DNA of 64,000 nucleotides, taken from Armillaria gallica. Taxonomy: Eukaryota; Basidiomycota; Agaricomycetes; Agaricales; Physalacriaceae. Under the pieces are notes generated by a model that had not been told where the DNA came from, did not search any database, and was given only the letters and a program-made list of their open reading frames with translations. Shown in pieces: positions 58,193 through 64,000 of this stretch (positions are counted from its first letter, which is position 1; the number at the start of each line of letters is the position of its first letter). The stretch lies in the NCBI GenBank assembly GCA_037576215.1, contig JBANDB010000004.1, positions 6,820,001-6,884,000 on the forward strand, written 5' to 3'. A program made the position numbers and the translations under genes.

Positions 58193-59749
58193 TTAAGCTG
58201 CCTCTTCACCATTTGACTCGACGTGTTCATCATACCAGTTGATCTCCCAGTATTCGTCAAAGAGTTTGGCGTATTGTGGCAATTTGTGTTCATAGTACCA
58301 TGTTTCCGCTGGTTGTCTGAATTGTGGGTGTCTCCCTGGTCGTACGAGGTATTGCCATCCTTTTTGAGGTCCCCAATGTTCTCCGTCTGGTCGTTCTGCG
58401 GTGATGATGATGGTTGCATCTGGCTTATCGGTTGCGATGAGATCAATGTGTTCTGTTAGGAATTCTTTGATCAATTTGTTTGTGTCCATGTCATTCTCCC
58501 ACACCCAGCTGTTTGATTCTGGTCCATAGCCCTTCCACTTGACAAAGTAGTCTGTCACTGTCCTTGGCGGTTCCCCTTGTCTTCCTCGAACACGTCGTTG
58601 CCTACTGTTTAGGACTTTTTCGACTTTGTAGTGTTCTTCACCATCTATAAGGTCTGGTGGTGGAGGAGGTGGCTGTTCCTGGTTAGGGAACGCCAGAGGG
58701 ATGTATGGTGTGAGCAATGACTCATTGAAAGTTGGGTGGATCTTCCAGTTGGCTGGTAGAGACAGGGTGTATGCAGAAGCGCCCTTCTTGCCTTTGATCT
58801 CGAAGGGGCCTGTTTGTTTATCATCAAGTTTCTTCTTGGGTCGAGGGAGATGGAGGTTGGTCATGTCGAGCCAGACCTTGTCACCTACTTTGTACTCGAT
58901 GGCTGGATGCTTCTTTTTATTGTACTGTGTCTTCATTTGTAGCACAGCCTTTTCAAGTGACCTTTCGGCGGTTGCATGGATCTCCTGCATTTTGGAAACG
59001 AAGGTATTGGAGGCGGGAGTACAGAATGGTGCGACAGGTTTTGTTCCTGGTAGTACTGCAGGGTTGCAACCATAGTTGACTTCGAATGGGCTTTTGCCAG
59101 TGGAGGAGTGGGTTCGGTTGTTGTGGGCGAATGCGGTGAGAGACAGCCAGTCTGCCCAATCAACTTGGAGATGATTGATGAACATGCGAAGATACTTCTC
59201 GATTTCTTGGTTGACCCTTTCAGTTTGCCCATCCGTTTGAGGATGATAGGTGGTCGAAGCATTGCCTTTGATCTGGAGGAGGTCATAGAGGTCTCTCATG
59301 AACTTTGATACGAATACAGTCCCTCTGTCCAAGATGACAACTTGGGGCATTCCGTGTTTGGCGTATACCTTGTCACGTAGGATCTTTGCCCATCCTTCTG
59401 ACGATAATTCAGTGGAACATGCGACGGGGATAATTTCCTTTGAGAAACGGTCGACAATTATGAGAATAGTGTTGCAACCGTTGCTCTTGGGTAATCCTGC
59501 CACCATGTCCACGGAGATGTGGGTCCATGGACGGGAGGGTACTTCGTTGGGATGGAGGGGTGCCACCTTTGCTTGAGTACTGCTCTTCATCTGTTGACAT
59601 GTCTTGCAGGCCCTCACATAGGCTTCAATGTCTTTCTTCATTTTTGGCCACCAGAACTCTTGGAGTATGAGTTCCTTGGTTTTCTCTATACCTGGGTGTC
59701 CGGCGGTGATATGATCATGGGATCGAGCAATAATCTCTCCTCGAAGCAT
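58193..59749 (-). pseudogene. Gypsy D integrase with chromodomain (518 open codons)
   Basis: Integrase zinc region with HITAGHPGIEKTKEL and CKTC, core SVDMVAGLPKSNG, LDRGTVFVSKF (second Asp intact) and NQEIEKYLRMF (Glu helix), GPF/Y-type block KQTGPFEIKGKKG, then chromodomain FVKWKGYGPESNSWV (about 58505-58550) and a tail of about 90 residues. All three catalytic acidic residues appear present. The frame is severed from the upstream pol only by TGA codons at about 59755 and 59815. Confidence 0.88.
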
Positions 59750-61567
59750 GTGGTCTCAAGGGACATAAATTTTGCCATCATACCAGATGAGTCTGTCCTT
59801 CATCTTCATGCCTCAATCATGATTAACAGAGCTGGTGATGGTATTGTCCCAAAGATGGATGTTTCTGGTGGCGGTCTGTATGCCTCGATGGGTTTCTTTG
59901 ATGGTGGGCATGATCATGGCCCTGAAGTGCTCAGGGGATAGGACTACTACTTGATTGTTGTCATCCTGCCCCTGATTGTGGTCTGCTTGTCGAGAGAGGA
60001 GGTCAGCCTTTTTGTTGGCGGTCCTGGCTTTATGGTGAAGGGTGAAGTGATATTCCGCCAGCTCAGTGATCCATCGAGCTTGTTGTCAATTTACCTTCTG
60101 AGGTTTTTGGAAGTACTGGAGGTTCTGATGATCCGTCCAGATTTCAAAGTCTTGGTACATGCCCATAAGGTAGTGTCTCCATTCCTCGAGGGTGAGCATG
60201 ATTGCCAGAAGTTCCTTGTCATAAATCTCGTAGTTACGTTCAGTAACTGAGAGAGATTTAGACAGAAACAAGACTGGTCTCCACTTGCCGTCTTGTTCTT
60301 GGGAGAGAACCGCACCAATGGCTCCTTCGCTGGCGTCTGCTTCTACTCTGAACTTCCCCTCATTTGTCAGTATAACGAGCACGACGTCCTCAGCTAATTG
60401 CTTCTTTAACTGCTAGAAAGCTTCCTGCTGAGCCTTGCCCCATCTCCACGCATCATTGCCCGTTAGCTGAGTCATGGGCTTTATGATTTTGCTGTAGTTC
60501 TTTATGAAGTGTTGGTAGAAATTGGTGAATCCCAAGAAAGACTGAAGTTCTTTCTTTTTGGTCGGTACTGGCCAGTCGAGAATGCCTTTGATTTTGACTG
60601 GGTCCATACAGATACTGCCTTTGCTAATGATGACACCCAAGTATTCCGTCTCCAACACTTTGAACTCGCATTTTTTGGCTTTGAGGAATAGCTTGTGTTT
60701 TCGCAAGGTCACTAATACTTCTCGTGTAATTCAACGGTGTTCCTCCCTGGTCTTGGACATGATGAGGATATCGTCAAGGTAGATGGTGACTTTCCCAGAT
60801 GCAATGAGGTTTTTGAAAATGTCATTCATCATCCATTGGAAGGTGGCAGGTGAGTTGGTGAGCCCGAAGAACATGACCATGGGCTCGTACAAACTATGGT
60901 TGGTTCAGAAGGCCCCCTTCCATTCATCTCCTATTTTGATACGAACATTATTGTATCCCCATCGAATGTCCAGTTTAGAGAAGTACTTGGCGCTGCATAG
61001 CTTGTCCATGAGTTCTGAGATCAGGGGAAGTGGATATTGATTTTTAATCGTCATCTCATTGAGCTTCCGATAGTCCTGAATGGGCCTTAGCTTCCCATCC
61101 TTCTTTTTGACGAAGAAGAACAGTGATGCCATGGGTGATTTGGAAGGTCGTATCCTTCTGCTGGATAGATTTTCATCAAGGAACTTGTCCAACTCCTCCT
61201 GTTCCGCCCGGTTAAGGGGATAGACATTGCAGTCGAGGTTAGCATTAGTGTTTGGAATAAGCTCGATGGCATGGTCCCATGGTTTCGGTTCTGGGAGTTC
61301 ATCAAAGTTTTCCTTGTTGAATAAATCTCTGAAGTCTTGGCACCATTCGGGGACCATTTCCTCGAACATTTTACTTTTCTTCTCTGTGTTAGCTTTGGCC
61401 GCTAGATCGTTGGCTATGTGTTGCATTGCTCTGACACGAATAGCTTCCTCAAAATTTATTGCGAGGATAGTATCGCCTTCCTCCAGCTCTTTGTCCCATT
61501 TATCGTATGGATCTGCATCCGGTAGTGGGATTGGGATATGACGGCACTGACACCAGGTGAAGGTCAT
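59750..61567 (-). pseudogene. Gypsy D reverse transcriptase and RNase H
   Basis: RT blocks: FDELPEPKPWDHAIEL linker, FFVKKKDGKLRPIQDYRKL, YFSKLDIRWGYNNVRI, GLTNSPATFQWMMND, the catalytic YLDD at plus positions 60770-60781, KKCEFKVLETEYLGVIIS and KELQSFLGFTNFYQHFIK. RNase H: FRVEADASEGAIGAVLSQEQ, YDKELLAIMLTLEEWRHYL, QARWITELAEYHFTLHHKA and the RKADLLS-like end. Stops in the single frame (about 60082, 60415, 60735, 60905 and others) are mostly TGA where CGA is expected. Catalytic residues are intact. Confidence 0.85.
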
Positions 61568-63067
61568 CTTCCTGGTCTGCCAGTTGATTAGCGGATTGTG
61601 CCTTACTAACCAATCATGCCCAAGAAAGACATCACGGTCTTTTAGATCGGTGATAGCTAGGTCGATACATTTAGCATGATCTCCAATAGTGATACGTAAG
61701 TTCGCAAAGGTGGTGATCTGTCCCGAACTATTTTTTGATCTGTCCGCATTATAAACGGTGATGGGCGCTGCTGTCGCCTGGGTGGGAATATTGTGTTTTT
61801 CAATAAAGGCTCAGTTGATGGCACTGCTAGTACAGCTGCTGTCAACTAAAGCCGAGGAAGCAATGTGAGTGTGACTCCCTGGTACCCCAACTTGGATGTT
61901 GGTGGTTAGGGCCTTATCTCCCCTGCTCAATCGGCAAATGTACTGTCTGGGTTGCCAGAGTTCATCCATCCATTCCAACACATTGATGTACATGGCTCCC
62001 TGCAAGCCTTCAATCATCTCATCAACTACTTCCTTGACCTGTGTTTTATGGATCCAGTTTTTTAAGATGGCTTTTGCCTCTGACTCGGTCTTCGCCTCCT
62101 TGATTCCGCGTAGCATCCACTCGGCTTCAAATGGTTTGAGCCATCGATGTGGGACCTTCTCAGTCCTTGTGCCAGAGCCTGATGGCTCAGTTACCATTGA
62201 CTGGGTCTCCTCAGGAGCTAGTGGAGGCTTCTGGCTAGCTTTCTGGTTTAGTCAGAAGCTGGTATCGTCCTCATCATCGGGAATTTCTTTGATCTGCACT
62301 GGATGCCCCCTTTTTACCACCTGGGCGCTAGTGGCTTCCTGTCCGGCAGCTGTCTTGGTCGGGGCTGTTGTGCATCCAACAGTTTTTGCCTCATGAGTTT
62401 TGTTGGGATCGCCTGGGGGGGTGTCTCACCAGACTCTTTTAGGAGAACCAGATTGCAGCAAGTTCATCTGGACCTTGGGGCCATCTCGAGAGACAGCAGA
62501 CTCAACTTGTGCTGAATGAATGGTCTTACCAGCCCGGTCTGCTCCCTTGGGGCTTAGTGAATTGTTCCACCCCCGCTCTTGTTTCCTGGGGCCTGCACCA
62601 ACCTGGCGCCAACCATTGTCTTGCTGTTGGCTAGCACTCCTGGAACTCTTGCTCTGCTGCTGGTCATCAGACCGCACAATTGGTTCGCTGCACATGGTTT
62701 TGATGATCATGGGTGCACTAGTGAGCCCAATCCTCGCGGTTTCCTCCAGTCACAGAGCCACTTTATCAGGGGGGGCATGTCTCTCCAGTGGGGGCACTTG
62801 TTCCCCTGCCCCATCCAGTCGCTCGGCTGGCACTGTTTTGATGGGTGACACTATGGTGGGTGCCTTTTTGTTTGCTGCTTTTGCTCTTAACGAGTTACTT
62901 GCCAAACGTTTAGCTGGTTGCGCAGTCTTGGGGTCAGCGGCCCCATCTGCCTGTTTTGATTCTTCCTTAGTTTCCATCTCGGTAGTGAAGTCACAGTGTG
63001 GTATATTTGAATGTGTTATATCAACTACAGAAGTACAATAAGCCTGACTAGCAGGCAATGAGCGCAT
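61568..63067 (-). pseudogene. Gypsy D protease and C-terminal gag region
   Basis: Protease active site reads ALVDSSCTSSAI with DSS (61835-61843) instead of DSG, a single G-to-A change, then DRDVFLGHDWLVRHNPLINW. Upstream is a helical block (HRWLKPFEAEWMLRGIKEAK) and a long Gln/Ser/Pro-rich linker (62198-63000). A TGA after SSAIN and one near 62255 interrupt the frame. The gag core and knuckle must lie beyond the Fam-Y insertion. Confidence 0.75.
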
Positions 63068-64000
63068 TGAAGAGACTCTGTGCGTGCAGGCTAGAAATGC
63101 AACAGCGTCGAAGACACTGATCACACCCACACCCAACACTACACACACAAACCCTCAAAGTTCTTGAGGGGATATTATGCGATAGAAGCAGATTGAAGCA
63201 ATACAACTAAACTCTCAGAATATATGATACACATGTATAGCAATAGCGCTCGTAGGGTATCTAGATCTCTCTAAGTCCAAAGGCTTTTATAACAAGAGGG
63301 GCGACAGATGTTGCCGGGCCTCAAGGCAAGGTGTACTACAATACACAACTCGTTGCCACACACCAACAAAACCCTCAATAAGCCTTGCGCGACACACACA
63401 GGTGACCACAAGCAACTTAAACACACCCTAAACACGACTCAAAGCTTGTGCTCTAAGCAGAAACCCTTCACAAAACATGTCCACTCAAGCCACAGGATTT
63501 GAACCCACGCACTCAAGCTTCCAAACCGATCGTAGACCCACAGGGTTTGAACCTGTGCCGATCCAGAGAAACAATAACCAAATAAACCCTCTCTGACAAG
63601 CCAAAGGGTTTGAACCTCTGCCACTTGCGGAATGGTATACCCAACTAAGCGTGTGCTAACCAGACCAAAGGGTTTGAACCTCTGCCACCTGTAGCACCGC
63701 GTGTCACAAGAAACCCTCAAAACTCAAGAGTGCGTCCGCAATGACACAATATCTCTTATTCTCAGGGTGGAGCGCAGTCAACCAATCACTCAAACCGTAC
63801 ACAAGTCCCACGCTAGCTTTCTATGCCTCGCGCGCTACTCAAGTCACTCAAATGTTATCAATAAATGGTCTATTCTCTCGCTCGAAGCTACAAACTAATC
63901 CCGAAGCTAGAGCGCTAAGCTGAGGGCTTTCGCGCTCCAACAAGGGGGGTCCGAAACTTGTACACTATTACTATACTATGGTATTTATACTATGTGCTCT
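63068..64000 (+). mobile_element. Fam-Y repeat copy in gypsy D, runs off the window
   Basis: It starts TGAAGAGACTCTGTGCGTG after GCAT (63064-63067). This is the least decayed Fam-Y copy: many CpG that read TpG or CpA in the copies at 49585-52806 are intact here. About 930 of the expected 1609 bp are inside the window. It carries the clearest T-arm array. Confidence 0.78.
63491..63684 (-). repeat. Array of four T-arm hairpins in Fam-Y (best preserved)
   Basis: Loops at 63497-63503, 63545-63551, 63608-63614 and 63672-63678; spacing 48, 63 and 64 bp. On the minus strand the second unit reads CACAGGTTCAAACCCTGTG: a perfect six-pair stem around TTCAAAC, identical in form to a tRNA T-arm and to a polymerase III B-box. 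The other units are AGAGGTTCAAACCCTTTGG (twice) and GTGGGTTCAAATCCTGTGG. No full tRNA fold was found around them. Confidence 0.72.

Larger units (their letters stand above)
57736..64000 (-). mobile_element. Ty3/gypsy element D, one LTR and gag-pol, right end outside the window
   Basis: The left LTR (57736-58157) is followed inward by chromodomain, integrase, RNase H, RT, protease and part of gag, all in one and the same minus-strand frame from 63067 to 58193. Only point stops break it, so it was a single gag-pol ORF until recently. A Fam-Y copy interrupts it from 63068; the 5' LTR lies beyond 64000. It sits in gypsy C at 57735/57736. It retains many more CpG than gypsy C. Confidence 0.88.

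Noticed and set aside
60905..61040. Plus-strand ORFs over gypsy D pol (for example 61227-61541, 62520-63041)
   Set aside because: Antisense shadows of the single minus-strand gag-pol frame.
63491..63684. Regularly spaced repeats that could be taken for a CRISPR array
   Set aside because: Units are T-arm hairpins with related, not unique, spacers, in a eukaryotic repeat with dispersed copies. No cas genes.

Overview
The window looks like a repeat-rich chromosome segment of a filamentous basidiomycete (Agaricomycete type). The evidence is one intron-dense host gene with about 50-nt introns, a decayed F-box-like gene, chromodomain Ty3/gypsy elements, a Ty1/copia element, hAT transposase relics and many long non-coding repeats. 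No bacterial operon, rRNA gene or CRISPR array was seen. The gypsy lineage with LTRs of about 424 bp resembles marY1-type elements known from ectomycorrhizal mushrooms; this is recalled from general knowledge and does not fix the species. X, Y, K and W are labels made here for four families of long non-coding repeats.

Layout. 1-4219: hAT transposase relic with recognisable introns, split by a Fam-X repeat (2414-3992). 4380-4906: old Fam-Y relic. 4911-7294: no gene recognised. 7295-9667: GH76-like membrane-anchored gene, ten exons in the simplest model, the only host gene that looks intact. 10042-27326: gypsy A (TSD TGATG), split by two Fam-X copies, a copia element that itself carries a third Fam-X copy, and a Fam-K copy. 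28094-39302: Fam-W repeat containing Fam-X, which contains Fam-K (with a 267-bp MITE) and a low-copy element that contains gypsy B (TSD GAAAT). 39490-40270: F-box-like pseudogene. 41220-45900: second Fam-W copy, gypsy LTR relic and Fam-X inside Fam-X. 45901-49029: mostly unrecognised. 49030-57735: decayed gypsy C split by Fam-Y inside Fam-Y and by a hAT-like element. 57736-64000: gypsy D, whose 5' part is cut by a further Fam-Y copy that runs off the window.

Main observations. Families X, Y, K and W are 1.4-1.8 kb, non-coding, start TGA and mostly end TCA, and are flanked by 4-bp target duplications. They behave like solo LTRs or large non-autonomous elements of one undescribed group. Fam-Y carries four tandem tRNA T-arm (B-box) hairpins in every copy. 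Gypsy B has a gag-region ORF that starts with a transmembrane segment. Almost all internal stops are TGA where CGA (Arg) is expected, and two target duplications have diverged in the way CpG decay predicts, so methylation-linked CpG loss appears to be the main mutational force. LTR divergence (gypsy A > copia > gypsy B, counted by eye) agrees with the nesting order.
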